Shown piece after piece: positions 52,543-62,443 of a stretch of DNA of 64,000 nt. Position 1 is the stretch's first letter. The number at the start of each line of letters is the position of its first letter. The stretch is from NCBI GenBank assembly GCA_964612675.1, contig CAZTDD010000013.1, forward strand, positions 16,690 through 80,689, read 5' to 3'. A program made the translations under genes and the position numbers. A model generated the notes under the pieces. The model ran no database searches and was not told where the DNA came from. It saw only the letters and a list, made by a program, of their open reading frames with translations. This stretch comes from CAZTDD01 sp964612675 (GTDB lineage: Bacteria > Hinthialibacterota > Hinthialibacteria > Hinthialibacterales > JAKPRU01).

Positions 52543-55101
52543 ATGAAACGATACGATTATTCTCGAGTAGCACTTCTTATACTAGCAGTCCTTTTTTCGT
52601 CCTCTGTTCACGCCGACATCGTCATTAACGAAATCTTCTATCACCCCGAGTCGGAGTGTGAACCCGAGGAATTCGTTGAGATCTACAACAATGGCAATGA
52701 GACGGTCGATTTGACCGGCTGGGCATTTACCGAAGGGGTGCGGTTCCGTTTCCCGGACGGTGCACAAATCGCCCCGGGCGCTTATCTTGTTGTTTGCAGA
52801 GAGTTGGAAGGCTTTCGGAGCCAATTCGGGGCTCTGTCGGGCTTACTTGGATCCTACTCACGAAAGCTGAACAACGATGGAGAGGATATTGTCCTGGCCG
52901 ACGGGGATGGGGAAATCGTCGACCGCGTCGATTATGACGACGTATTTCCCTGGCCGGTGAAAGCGGACGGTCTCGGTGGCAGCCTGGAACTGGTCAATTC
53001 TCTGGCGGATAACGAGGGCCCGGAATACTGGCGTCCTTCCGGCGGCCCAACACCGGGTCGACGGAATTCGCAGTACCGCGATGGAACCCAACTACCGCCC
53101 TTCGTGAAGGCTGTAAGCCATTTGCCGGAAACGCCCGCATCCAGCGAAGAAGTGACCGTTTCCGCACAGATCGTCGACTCAAACGAGATCCCGGAAATCA
53201 ATCTTCATTATCAGGTCGTGCCACCGGGGGGCTATATACGGATCACGGATACGGAATATCAAACTGAATGGACCGAGGTCCCCATGCGGGACGATGGTGT
53301 ACTTCCCGACCGGCGCGCCGGAGACGGATTTTATGTCGCCGTCCTTCCTCCGCAGCCACACCGAACACTTATTCGCTACAAAGTCCGAACAGTAAACTCC
53401 AAAAACGAAGTAACCTGGTCGCCCTACCCGAGCGACTCGTGTCCCAACTACGCGTATTTCGTGTATGACGGCGTTCCCCCGTATCGCGTCTCGAATCCGT
53501 CGGTTCCCGGTGTCACGGTTCACACAGAACTCGAAAAGGTCCCGGTCTATCACTTGATTGCGGCCGAGGAAGACACCGATGAATGCCAGTATGTGCCGAT
53601 TCGAGACAACGTGGGCCGTCGACTCTTCAAATGGCGTGGAACCTTCGTTGGCGGAGGCAAGGTCTACGATCACATTCGGTTCCGGCTGCGTGGGGGAGTC
53701 TGGCGATACACGTTCAACAAACGCATGTGGAAGGTCCGGCTCAACCAAGGGCATCTGTTTCAGGGAGTGGATAATGACGGGCAACCGTTTGGCGAACCCC
53801 GGAAGACGATCAATCTGAATGCAGTCACACAGAATATGAATCTCCCGAATCCTCATCGAGGCGAGTGTGGCTTGTTCGAATGGTGTGGATTCCTGTTGTT
53901 CAAGATGGCGGGAGTGGGCAGCCCGGAAACCACATTCGTCCACTTCCGAGTCATTGACAACGAGGACGAATCTGGAGAAGACCAGTATTCCGGCGATTTC
54001 TACGGGATCTTCCTCGATATCGAGCAACCGGATCAAAGACTCTTAGAAACAAACGGGTATTCACCCGACTGCAATCTGTACAAGATGAACCGCGGCTGGA
54101 CCGTCGACGGAAAAATCTGGGAAAAAGAGACCAACAACTGTAATCCGGCAGACGATGCGGATATTCGGGAGTTCTACAATGGGTACCACCGATCCGGCAC
54201 CGACTATCTGCGCCGCCACCTCGACATACCCAACTATCTGTCCTATCGGAGTATCCTTGAAGCAATTCATCACTACGATGTCTACGCGGAGAAGAACTAC
54301 TACTATCTCAACAATGTCGAGACGGGACTGTGGGAAGTCTGGCCCTGGGACTTGGATATCACCTTCGGATCGGACCACGGGAACGGGAAGGAGCCTTTCC
54401 GGGATCTGATCGTGGGGGACGTTGTGTTTGAAAGAAGAGAGGGTCCTTACGCCACAGAATACCGAAACCGGTTGCGTGAGATTTGCCAACTTCTTTACAA
54501 TGAGGAGGTTCTTTTCCCGAAGCTGGATCAGGCGCGGGATCTGATTGTTGAACTGGCCGCCGCCGACCGGGACCGATGGGACAACTTCAAGCCGTTGGAT
54601 GCGCCGCCCCATAAAGCGCACTACAAGTCTTTGGACGAGCGGCTTGAGGAAATGAAAGCCTGGATTCGAAAGCGAATTCAGACAGACTATACCGACGGGA
54701 ACGGGAACAGAGTCTATAGCCTGGAGAAGATGTACGAAGATCCGGATATCCCGAATCAGCCGCGAGTTGTTCAACCGGACTCAGAGGTTCCGGTCCCGCA
54801 AGGCGAACTAATTTTCTCCAGTTCCCCCTTCTCCGACCCGAATTCGGACAGCGAGCTTGCCGCCATTCGCTGGATTGTGAAGGAGGAGGGAGGCAACGAG
54901 CTCGAGCCGGATTGGAGCTACGAGCGGGCGGGCGATGAAGCCATGACGGTAGAGATTCCCGCGAGTCTCCTCCAGAGCGGGATTCTGTATCGCTGCCGGG
55001 TCCGTCATAAGGACCAAACGGGACGGTGGAGCTTCTGGTCCGAGCCCCAGTCATTTATCCTGCAGACCGATACAGGCGTGGAGAACTGGACCCGGCACTG
55101 A
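52543..55101 (+). CDS. Secreted CotH kinase-like protein with lamin-tail domain
   Basis: This encodes 852 residues from ATG 52543, chosen for its signal peptide (SRVALLILAVLFSSSVHA); TTG 52498 would add 15 residues before it. A lamin-tail (LTD) beta-sandwich follows (about 20-125: IVINEIFYHPESECEPEEFV, LTGWAFTEGVRF). Residues about 185-300 look like an Ig/fibronectin segment. The CotH-type kinase core covers about 330-720 (HIRFRLRGGVWRY, then EVWPWDLDITFGSD, the metal-binding DxD). CotH proteins phosphorylate spore coat or surface proteins; here the target is unknown. The C-terminus looks fibronectin-like (LYRCRVRHKDQTGRWSFWSE). A terminator follows. Confidence 0.87.
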   Translation: MKRYDYSRVALLILAVLFSSSVHADIVINEIFYHPESECEPEEFVEIYNNGNETVDLTGWAFTEGVRFRFPDGAQIAPGAYLVVCRELEGFRSQFGALSGLLGSYSRKLNNDGEDIVLADGDGEIVDRVDYDDVFPWPVKADGLGGSLELVNSLADNEGPEYWRPSGGPTPGRRNSQYRDGTQLPPFVKAVSHLPETPASSEEVTVSAQIVDSNEIPEINLHYQVVPPGGYIRITDTEYQTEWTEVPMRDDGVLPDRRAGDGFYVAVLPPQPHRTLIRYKVRTVNSKNEVTWSPYPSDSCPNYAYFVYDGVPPYRVSNPSVPGVTVHTELEKVPVYHLIAAEEDTDECQYVPIRDNVGRRLFKWRGTFVGGGKVYDHIRFRLRGGVWRYTFNKRMWKVRLNQGHLFQGVDNDGQPFGEPRKTINLNAVTQNMNLPNPHRGECGLFEWCGFLLFKMAGVGSPETTFVHFRVIDNEDESGEDQYSGDFYGIFLDIEQPDQRLLETNGYSPDCNLYKMNRGWTVDGKIWEKETNNCNPADDADIREFYNGYHRSGTDYLRRHLDIPNYLSYRSILEAIHHYDVYAEKNYYYLNNVETGLWEVWPWDLDITFGSDHGNGKEPFRDLIVGDVVFERREGPYATEYRNRLREICQLLYNEEVLFPKLDQARDLIVELAAADRDRWDNFKPLDAPPHKAHYKSLDERLEEMKAWIRKRIQTDYTDGNGNRVYSLEKMYEDPDIPNQPRVVQPDSEVPVPQGELIFSSSPFSDPNSDSELAAIRWIVKEEGGNELEPDWSYERAGDEAMTVEIPASLLQSGILYRCRVRHKDQTGRWSFWSEPQSFILQTDTGVENWTRH

Positions 55102-55108
55102 GCGGTCC

Positions 55109-55135
55109 CCCCTTCATGAGAGAAGGGGTTTTGGT
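55109..55135 (+). terminator. Rho-independent terminator after the CotH gene
   Basis: CCCCTTC (55109-55115) and GAAGGGG (55122-55128) form a 7-bp stem with a 6-base loop, followed by TTTTGGTT. It lies eight bases after the CotH-like stop codon. Confidence 0.7.
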
Positions 55136-55162
55136 TGACATAAGTCCCGTCATTGGTACAGT
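55135..55162 (+). promoter_or_regulatory. Candidate promoter upstream of secDF
   Basis: TTGACA (55135-55140) is followed by 16 bases and TACAGT (55157-55162). It sits directly after the CotH terminator and about 185 bases before secDF, implying a long leader. I see no other clear feature in 55163-55347. Confidence 0.4.
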
Positions 55163-55347
55163 TAGCTTCTCTGTCCGCCGGTAATCGTTCGTATCCGAGG
55201 GCCGGTATCACCAGGCTCCGAAGGTTTTCCCTGTCCTTCCAGCCAACATCCGGCCGGGCAATAGGTCGGCAGACTGCGGGCGCCTTTTACCACAGCGCCA
55301 CGGCTATTAGATAATCAGGCAATCCGGCCTGAAGGAGCGTTTCTCGA

Positions 55348-57942
55348 ATGCACCGTGTACCACCTTGGAAAATCGTTTTAGTTGTCGTCATTCTTCTCTA
55401 TTCGCTGTGGGTGCTTGTCCCTACGTATCAGTGGTACAGCATCCCGGCCGAGCATCGAACCGAACAGGAAAGTCCGCGCTTGATCGAGTTGCAGGAGAAA
55501 CTGGACGATCCAGACGCGGATGTTGAAAACTTGCGTGAACAAATCCAAGAAGAAGAAACCCAGATTCAGAATCTCCATGACAAGGCGATTCGGCTCGGTC
55601 TCGACCTTCAGGGCGGCGTTCATCTTGTTCTCGACGTGGACATCGACAAAGCCATCCAGGCCATGCCGGAGCATGAGGACTTCGATGCGGCCGAAGAAAA
55701 AGAGATGCGCCAGTCGATCCACGAGCAGGCCACCATGGTGGTCCGCAAACGTGTGGACGAGTACGGTGTCGCCGAACCCGTCGTGCAGAAAGTTCCCCCG
55801 AACCAGATCGTTGTCGAGCTCCCCGGCTACAGCAATCCGGAACAGGCCGCCAGTCTTCTTCAGACAACCGCCCAATTGCGATTCCACCTGCTCGCCGACT
55901 GGAATGAAGCCACACAAATCATGGAGGACATCGATGCCCAGGTAGCGGTCAACCTAATGGGAGAAATCCTGCGCACCTCCTCCGGCAATCTCAGTGCTGA
56001 ATTCTATGTCCGCGAACAAGACGTGAGTCTCGTAAAGGAGATCCTTGCCCGACCGGCTATCGAAGATTTGGTTCCCTCTAAATACACATTTCGGTGGTCC
56101 GATGAACAGGAACCGGTACCGAGTCTATTCGGTGAAGATCCTTATCGGTCTCTGTATCTGCTGAATGCCAATGCGGAATTGACCGGTAATCTATTGGCAA
56201 ACGCCAGTTTCACACTCGATCAAGCCAACTTTAATGAACCGAAAGTTCTCCTGCGATTCGACCGCAAGGGGACTCGTATTTTCGCCCGGCTGTCGCGACA
56301 ACACCGCGGTGAACGGCTCGGGATTGTTCTCGATGAGATCGTCTATCTCGCTCCTTATCTCCGAACCGAGGTCACAACAGGTAGTGCCGAAATCACTGGT
56401 ATCAACGACGTAGAAGAGGCCCGAAAGATTGCCGTTGTCCTGCGTGCCGGTGCGCTTCCTGCGGATATTTCCGTGGCAGCGAATGACGTGGTAGGTGCCT
56501 CGCTGGGCGAGGATTCCATTCGAAAAGGAGTCCAGTCCGCCATCGGAGGATTCATCGTTGTTGTGATTTTCATGGTGATCTATTACGCTCTGTGCGGTGT
56601 TATCGCCGATTGTGCACTCATTTTAAATTTGGTCATCTTGATGGCCGGTATGGCACTTCTGGAGGCCACCCTCACTCTGCCCGGCATTGCCGGCATTATT
56701 CTGACTATCGGTATGGCGGTGGACGCCAATGTTCTGATCTTTGAGAGGATGCGTGAAGAGCTGAAGTCGCGGCGGAGTAAAACGTTGGCCGGTATCGTCG
56801 ACCGGTCGTACAGCCGAGCGTTCATGACCATTTTCGACGCCAACCTGACGACATTGATGACGGCGGTGGTTCTGTTCCAGTTCGGAACGGGACCGATCAA
56901 AGGATTCGCCGTCACGCTGACGATGGGCATTCTGATCAGTATGTTCACCGCGTTGTTCGTCACGAGGATTGTATTTGACTACATCGCAGCCGGTGGCAAA
57001 GGAAAAGACGCGGCACAAGTGCTGCCGATCGGTCATCTCCGCATCTTTGGGAACATAAAGTACAACTTCGTGGACAAAGCGATGCCTTTCTTGATCGGTT
57101 CATCCACGATCGCCATTGCGGGAATTCTCTCCATTGTCCTCCATCACGGCGTAAACAAAGGCATCGACTTCGCGGGCGGTACATTGATGTACCTGAACTT
57201 CAATAAGCCGGTTACTGTCGAGATGATTCGAGACGCGCTACCTGGAGATCAGCGGGACGCCGTCATTCAAAAGGTGGTCTCAGGCGATGAGAACCGGGTG
57301 AATCTCCGGACAAGGGCCACCGAGCAGGCGAAAGCGGACCAAATTCTGACGGCATTGCGCGAAGCGCTGCCTGATAACCAACCGGAGATCCTTGAGAGCC
57401 GCGTTGTCGGCCCCCAGGTGGGTGAAAAGCTCGGGCAGCAAGCGTTATGGTGTATCATCTTCGGAAGTTTCTTGATTCTGATGTATGTAACGCTACGATT
57501 CGAGTTCTCGTTCGCTGTCGCTGCGCTGCTGGCGGTCGCCCACGATGTCATGATTACGGTAACCATATTCTCATTTTTAAATAAGGAGTTTACTCTACCC
57601 GTGGTTGCCGCGATCCTGACCATTGTGGGATACTCTGTAAACGATACAATCGTGGTGTTCGACCGGGTCAGGGAGAATTGCCGTCGAAAAGAAGGAGAAG
57701 TGCGGAAAAGCGTCAAGGCATTTCGAGAAGAGGTGAATCGGAGCGTCAATCAAACCTTGTCTCGAACCGCGTTGACCTCCGTGACGACGCTTTTCGTGAT
57801 TTTGTCAATTTTCTTGTTTGGCGGCGAGGTTATCAATGACTTCGTGTTCGCGTTGCTGGTGGGTGTCATCGTGGGAACCTATTCCTCGATCTTCGTCGCA
57901 TCGCCCATCGTCGTGTGGTGGCGAGGACGAAAGGCAGCTTGA
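55348..57942 (+). CDS. secDF: Protein translocase SecDF fusion
   Basis: This 864-residue protein joins SecD (about 1-560) and SecF (about 570-864) in one chain, as in several phyla. It has a first TM helix at 8-24, the exported P1 domain (GLDLQGGVHLVLDVDIDKA), and the SecD membrane signature GMAVDANVLIFERMREEL (from G455). The SecF part has FAGGTLMYLNF and GYSVNDTIVVFDRVREN (from G761). It uses the proton gradient to pull exported proteins out of the Sec channel. GAAGGAG precedes the start. A strong terminator follows, so it is its own transcription unit. Confidence 0.96.
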   Translation: MHRVPPWKIVLVVVILLYSLWVLVPTYQWYSIPAEHRTEQESPRLIELQEKLDDPDADVENLREQIQEEETQIQNLHDKAIRLGLDLQGGVHLVLDVDIDKAIQAMPEHEDFDAAEEKEMRQSIHEQATMVVRKRVDEYGVAEPVVQKVPPNQIVVELPGYSNPEQAASLLQTTAQLRFHLLADWNEATQIMEDIDAQVAVNLMGEILRTSSGNLSAEFYVREQDVSLVKEILARPAIEDLVPSKYTFRWSDEQEPVPSLFGEDPYRSLYLLNANAELTGNLLANASFTLDQANFNEPKVLLRFDRKGTRIFARLSRQHRGERLGIVLDEIVYLAPYLRTEVTTGSAEITGINDVEEARKIAVVLRAGALPADISVAANDVVGASLGEDSIRKGVQSAIGGFIVVVIFMVIYYALCGVIADCALILNLVILMAGMALLEATLTLPGIAGIILTIGMAVDANVLIFERMREELKSRRSKTLAGIVDRSYSRAFMTIFDANLTTLMTAVVLFQFGTGPIKGFAVTLTMGILISMFTALFVTRIVFDYIAAGGKGKDAAQVLPIGHLRIFGNIKYNFVDKAMPFLIGSSTIAIAGILSIVLHHGVNKGIDFAGGTLMYLNFNKPVTVEMIRDALPGDQRDAVIQKVVSGDENRVNLRTRATEQAKADQILTALREALPDNQPEILESRVVGPQVGEKLGQQALWCIIFGSFLILMYVTLRFEFSFAVAALLAVAHDVMITVTIFSFLNKEFTLPVVAAILTIVGYSVNDTIVVFDRVRENCRRKEGEVRKSVKAFREEVNRSVNQTLSRTALTSVTTLFVILSIFLFGGEVINDFVFALLVGVIVGTYSSIFVASPIVVWWRGRKAA

Positions 57943-57983
57943 TCGAAGGCGAGGAATCTGATCTCGGTTCAGAGTAGGGTCCC

Positions 57984-58015
57984 AGACGCGGCCATCGGCC
58001 GCGTCTCGGTTTTTT
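57984..58015 (+). terminator. Strong rho-independent terminator after secDF
   Basis: AGACGCGGCC (57984-57993) and GGCCGCGTCT (57997-58006) form a perfect 10-bp GC-rich stem with a 3-base loop, followed by CGG and a run of six T. Confidence 0.92.
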
Positions 58016-58052
58016 GGGAGGCCTGGCTCACAAAATAAGGAGGTACAGAGCC

Positions 58053-59258
58053 ATGCGTCTAGTTTTCACGCTCATACTGGTTCTCGTCATGGTGGTGGGC
58101 TCCATCGCAGCGGTCTACGTGTACAAAGAGCAAAAACGAACCGAAGAAGCGCATAACGCGGTAGAACTGGCCTCGTCGTTCCTGGCGCAGGGGCAAGTGA
58201 AAGAAGCGGTCAACACACTGTCGCCTATTTATGAAGAGTACTCGGGATTCGAGTCCATGGACCGGGTGATCTATCTGCTGGCCTCCGCGTACGAGGAAAC
58301 CGGCTCGGAACATGCACCCCTCCTGTGGAGACAACTCGCGAAGGAATACCCCGAGAGTCCACATCATGGGGAGGCGCTTCTCGCCTGGGGAGAAAGTCTT
58401 GCGGCATCGGAGCCGGCGAAGGCACGTGAAATCGTCGAACCCCTGAGCGCCGCGAAGGATCCCGAGATTGCGGCTTCGGCGTTGGCTACCCGGGCCAGGT
58501 CCTTCCTCGCGCAGGGAAATGTCCAACAGGCTCGCGAAATCTACGAACAGGTCGCCAGACAGTATCCCGGCACAGAAGGCGAGGAAGAAGCTCTCGACCG
58601 TCTCTCCGAGATCAATATGGAGATGTTCAAGACCGCAAGTACGGGAGAGTTCACGGAGATCTATACAGTCAAACGAGGCGACAGCGTTCACAAAATCGCT
58701 GTCGAAAACCGGACGACCAAAGACCTTGTCATGGAAATCAACGGGATCGGTACGAATCTGCGGCCGGGTCAGCGCATCAAGATTCCCAAAACGGCGTTCA
58801 AGGTCGTCGTCGACAAATCGCGATTGCGCCTGTTTCTGTTGACACAGGATGGACGCTTCATGAAATGGTACAAAGTGGCGATCGGGGAAGAAGACTACAA
58901 AACCCCCACCGGTACCTACACAGTCGAACTGAAGCAGATCGATCCAACCTGGTACAAACCGGGGGGCGGCGTCATTCCTCCCGGCGATCCGGAGAATGCG
59001 CTCGGACCGCGGTGGATCGGAATCGGCAATCATCTTGGAATCCACGGGAACAACGACCCCGACAGTATCGGGAAACGCGCGAGTGCGGGGTGTATCCGAA
59101 TGTATAACGATGACGTCAAGGAACTCTACAAGATACTTACTCTCGGAAACGAAGTACGTATCGTGGATCGATTCGGCCTCGGCGGCGAGCAGGCCTCCAC
59201 GCCGGTGGTTCCGTCGGCCTCGGAGGTTCCCTCGGAACAGCCAAAACAAACCCAATGA
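58053..59258 (+). CDS. L,D-transpeptidase (YkuD) with TPR region and LysM domain
   Basis: This encodes 401 residues; GGAGG lies before ATG 58053. An N-terminal membrane anchor (VFTLILVLVMVVGSIAAVYV) is followed by TPR-like helices (about 30-195), a LysM peptidoglycan-binding domain (about 204-247, YTVKRGDSVHKIAVENR) and the YkuD catalytic domain (about 250-372) with H331 and the nucleophile C347 in ASAGCIRM. It makes 3-3 cross-links or attaches proteins to peptidoglycan in the periplasm. The stop overlaps the argB start (ATGA). The tail is Ser/Pro/Glu-rich. Confidence 0.93.
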   Translation: MRLVFTLILVLVMVVGSIAAVYVYKEQKRTEEAHNAVELASSFLAQGQVKEAVNTLSPIYEEYSGFESMDRVIYLLASAYEETGSEHAPLLWRQLAKEYPESPHHGEALLAWGESLAASEPAKAREIVEPLSAAKDPEIAASALATRARSFLAQGNVQQAREIYEQVARQYPGTEGEEEALDRLSEINMEMFKTASTGEFTEIYTVKRGDSVHKIAVENRTTKDLVMEINGIGTNLRPGQRIKIPKTAFKVVVDKSRLRLFLLTQDGRFMKWYKVAIGEEDYKTPTGTYTVELKQIDPTWYKPGGGVIPPGDPENALGPRWIGIGNHLGIHGNNDPDSIGKRASAGCIRMYNDDVKELYKILTLGNEVRIVDRFGLGGEQASTPVVPSASEVPSEQPKQTQ

Positions 59259-60172
59259 ACGGCAAAGACAATTTCGAACTGTTTTCTCAACATCTGATTG
59301 AGGCGCTGCCTTATATTCGCAAATACCGGGGCAAGACGGTCGTTGTGAAGTTCGGCGGCGCCGCAATGGTGAATGACGCTCTTAAGCGAGAATTTGCCCG
59401 CGACGTTGTCTTGCTGGACTACGTCGGGATGAAAGTGGTCGTTGTGCACGGCGGTGGTCCCAAAGTCAGCGAACTGATGCAGCGGCTCGGCAAGACACCG
59501 GCCTTCATCCAGGGGCTCCGGGTTACCGATAAGGAAACCGTCGACATCGCAGAGATGGTGTTGACCGGGCTGATCGGAAAGGAAATCGTTGCAACGATTA
59601 ACCTGGAGGGCGGCCGGGCCGTAGGTTTATCCGGGAAAGACGCCGGTTTCATTCAGGCTATAAAGCATGAGCTTGCACCGGCGGCCGAGAACGAGCCGAT
59701 ACAAGACCTCGGTTACGTCGGCGATATCCGCCGGGTTGACGCGGAAGTGATCGAGGTGCTCGATCGCGATGGCTTTATACCCGTTATCGCCCCGCTGGGA
59801 ATGGGCCCCGACGGGGCCGCCTATAACATCAATGCCGACACCGTGGCGGGCGAAATCGCCGCGTCGGTCAAAGCGGAACGTCTGGTTCTCTTGACTGATA
59901 CACCCGGCATTCTGGAGAAACCGGGCGAACCGTCAACGCTCATAAGTACTTTGACACCGAATGAAGCGATAGAACGAATGAACAGCGGCGTGATCGGCGG
60001 CGGCATGATTCCAAAAGTGAATGCGTGTCTGCGAGCGCTCGAATCGGGAGTCCACAAAACGCATATTATCGACGGTCGGGTCCCGCACTCGCTCTTGCTT
60101 GAGTTGTTTACGGACAGAGGCATCGGGACACAAATTGTGTCGGCACCCGCCGTTACCGGAGAAGGACCATGA
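59255..60172 (+). CDS. argB: Acetylglutamate kinase
   Basis: This 305-residue enzyme phosphorylates N-acetylglutamate, the second step of arginine synthesis. Family motifs are KTVVVKFGGAAMVND near residue 28 (ATP and phosphate binding), VVVHGGGPKVSELM, and the GxxPVIAPLGMG-like and NINADTVAGEIAASVKAERL segments. The N-terminal helix (about 1-20) is of the kind found in arginine-inhibited hexameric forms. It overlaps the upstream transpeptidase gene and the downstream argD by 4 bases each. Confidence 0.96.
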   Translation: MNGKDNFELFSQHLIEALPYIRKYRGKTVVVKFGGAAMVNDALKREFARDVVLLDYVGMKVVVVHGGGPKVSELMQRLGKTPAFIQGLRVTDKETVDIAEMVLTGLIGKEIVATINLEGGRAVGLSGKDAGFIQAIKHELAPAAENEPIQDLGYVGDIRRVDAEVIEVLDRDGFIPVIAPLGMGPDGAAYNINADTVAGEIAASVKAERLVLLTDTPGILEKPGEPSTLISTLTPNEAIERMNSGVIGGGMIPKVNACLRALESGVHKTHIIDGRVPHSLLLELFTDRGIGTQIVSAPAVTGEGP

Positions 60173-61377
60173 ACGCAACCATGACAAGCCGGACAGACGA
60201 GATTATTGCTCATGCGGAGAAGTACTTGATCGGTAACTACGGTCCCCGCGATCTGTGTCTCGTGCGCGGCGAGGGAACAAGCGTCTGGGATGCGGACGGG
60301 AATGAGTACTTGGACTTTCTGTCCGGGTTGGCGGTGGCGAGCCTGGGACATTGCCATCCCGCCGTCACGGAAGCGGTTCAGCGGCAGGCAGCCACGCTTG
60401 TTCATGTATCGAATCTGTACTTGATCGAACCGCAGGTCGAACTGGCCAAGATTCTCGCCGAGTCCAGCCCCTGCGACCGGTCGTTTTTCTGCAATAGCGG
60501 TGCGGAGGCGAATGAAGCTGCGATCAAACTCGCGCGGCGTTACTCATTCAATAAGTACGGCGATGGACGAGCAGACATCGTTGCGCTGGACAACTCGTTC
60601 CACGGCAGGACATACGGGGCGCTTAGTGCCACAGGCCAACCCAAATACCACGCAGGGTTCGGCCCCCTGGTCCCCGGGTTTTCTTTCGCCCCGATCAACG
60701 ATCTCGATGCAGTCCGAGAGTGGGTTACCGACAGCACCTGTGCGATCACGGTGGAACCGGTACAGGGAGAGGGCGGTGTTCATGCCTGTACACAGGATTT
60801 CCTGCAAGGCATACGACAAATTTGCGATGAAAAAGATCTGTTGCTGATCTTTGACGAGGTTCAATGTGGGCTGGGTCGAACGGGATACTTGTTCACATCG
60901 GAGAACCACGGTGTCGAACCGGATGCGATTTGCCTGGCAAAATCTCTGGGCAGTGGCGTTCCAATCGGCGCGACGTTGTGTAAGGAGAATGTGGCGGATG
61001 TACTGGTTGCGGGCACCCACGCGGCGACATTCGGTGGAAATCCGCTGGCCTGCGCGGCGGCTGTAGCAACAATGCAAGTAATTCTCGAGGAGGATTTACC
61101 GGCCCGCGCTCGAAGCCGAGGCGAGTTGCTTCGACGGCTTATGCTCGGTCTTGCGGAACAGTTCACCTGTATCAAGGAGCTGCGGATCTTCGGTTTGATG
61201 GCGGGATTCGAGTTGGATTTCCCCGCAACGGAGGCGGTAAAAGGACTGCGCGAACGAGGGGTGATCGCGGGCATCGCGGGGCCCAACGTACTTCGGTTTC
61301 TTCCACCCTTGATTTGCGAAGAAGCAGAAATCGAACGGGCGGTACACGATCTCAGGGAAGTCCTGACCAATCGATGA
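60169..61377 (+). CDS. argD: Acetylornithine aminotransferase
   Basis: This 402-residue PLP enzyme of the class III aminotransferases converts N-acetylglutamate semialdehyde to N-acetylornithine. Seen are FCNSGAEANEAAIKLARR (phosphate site), VEPVQGEGGV, LLIFDEVQCGLGRTG and the PLP lysine K258 in CLAKSLGSGVPIGA. Its ATG overlaps the argB stop. An 80-base gap with a hairpin separates it from argF. Confidence 0.95.
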   Translation: MNATMTSRTDEIIAHAEKYLIGNYGPRDLCLVRGEGTSVWDADGNEYLDFLSGLAVASLGHCHPAVTEAVQRQAATLVHVSNLYLIEPQVELAKILAESSPCDRSFFCNSGAEANEAAIKLARRYSFNKYGDGRADIVALDNSFHGRTYGALSATGQPKYHAGFGPLVPGFSFAPINDLDAVREWVTDSTCAITVEPVQGEGGVHACTQDFLQGIRQICDEKDLLLIFDEVQCGLGRTGYLFTSENHGVEPDAICLAKSLGSGVPIGATLCKENVADVLVAGTHAATFGGNPLACAAAVATMQVILEEDLPARARSRGELLRRLMLGLAEQFTCIKELRIFGLMAGFELDFPATEAVKGLRERGVIAGIAGPNVLRFLPPLICEEAEIERAVHDLREVLTNR

Positions 61378-61400
61378 TACCGGTCGAGAAACTTGAGAAG

Positions 61401-61421
61401 CGCCCGGGAGAGTCCCGGGCG
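61401..61421. repeat. Perfect short hairpin between argD and argF
   Basis: CGCCCGGGA-GAG-TCCCGGGCG is a perfect 9-bp stem with a 3-base loop. It is not followed by a T-run, so it is not a clear terminator. It may act as a processing or attenuation site, or be a relative of the CCGGGATAGA hairpin family. Confidence 0.6.
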
Positions 61422-61457
61422 AAACATATTTTAACTATTGACGAAAGGGTTTCTTCC

Positions 61458-62396
61458 ATGAGTGTGACTGTCAAGAAACGAGATTTGCGAACCATAACCG
61501 ATCTCTCGGCTGAGGACATCCAACGGATTTTCGACCGCGCCACGGCCATGCGGTTGGAGCGAGCAGCTCACGCCGGGGCGCTCGGTGGCAAAGTCATGGC
61601 ATTAATCATGGAGAAACAATCTCTGCGCACCCGTGTGACTTTCGAAACGGGCATGTTTCACCTCGGTGGAACCTCGATTTTCTTGACCAATCAGGACATC
61701 GCTCTCGGCAAACGCGAGCCGGTCTCGGATGTCGCCCGAAATCTGGAGCGATGGGTCGATATCATTGTCGCTCGTGTGTATAAGCAGGAACATGTCAATC
61801 AGCTGGCGGAACACGCCTCCGTCCCTGTGATCAACGCTCTCTCCGACGAGGCCCACCCGTGCCAGGCACTAACAGACCTTTTCAGCCTCCAGTTTCTCGG
61901 GAACGAACTGAAGGGATTTCCGTTGACGTACATCGGGGACGGCAACAATGTTTGCCACTCCCTGTTGCTGTTGTCTGGACTGGTAGGCGCCAGGATCACG
62001 GTTTGTACTCCTGAGATTCCGCAATATATGCCGCAGGAGAAAATCATGAATCTCGGACGGCAATTGGCCGGCGAAAGCGGCGGCGAAATTCGCTTCGAGT
62101 GCGATCCAAAGAAGGCCGTGGAAGGCGCGCGCGCTGTTTATACCGATGTCTGGACAAGTATGGGACAGGAACGGGAAGCGGAAGAACGACGCAATGCATT
62201 CGCCAAGTTTCAGGTCAATGCCGCACTCATGAAGCATGCCGACCCGGATGCGGTTGTGATGCATTGTCTCCCGGCGCATCGAGGCGAGGAAATCACGGAC
62301 GAAGTCATGGATTCCCCGCAATCCATCGTTTTCGAACAGGCGGAAAACCGTCTCCATGTGCAGAAAGCCTTGATTCACTATTTCCTGGCCGGGTAA
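61458..62396 (+). CDS. argF: Ornithine carbamoyltransferase
   Basis: This encodes 312 residues from ATG 61458; AAAGGG is upstream and the family N-terminus (KKRDLRTITDLSAEDIQRIF) follows. The carbamoyl-phosphate loop appears as SLRTR (S55-R59), where most relatives have STRTR. HPCQALTDL and the ornithine-binding HCLPAHRGEEI are present. It makes citrulline from ornithine and carbamoyl phosphate. The earlier frame to 61314 overlaps argD and is not used. Confidence 0.95.
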   Translation: MSVTVKKRDLRTITDLSAEDIQRIFDRATAMRLERAAHAGALGGKVMALIMEKQSLRTRVTFETGMFHLGGTSIFLTNQDIALGKREPVSDVARNLERWVDIIVARVYKQEHVNQLAEHASVPVINALSDEAHPCQALTDLFSLQFLGNELKGFPLTYIGDGNNVCHSLLLLSGLVGARITVCTPEIPQYMPQEKIMNLGRQLAGESGGEIRFECDPKKAVEGARAVYTDVWTSMGQEREAEERRNAFAKFQVNAALMKHADPDAVVMHCLPAHRGEEITDEVMDSPQSIVFEQAENRLHVQKALIHYFLAG

Positions 62397-62443
62397 TCCA
62401 ATCCTCCGGAATGTTCACCCGCAAGGGCAGCTCTCAAAGCGGC

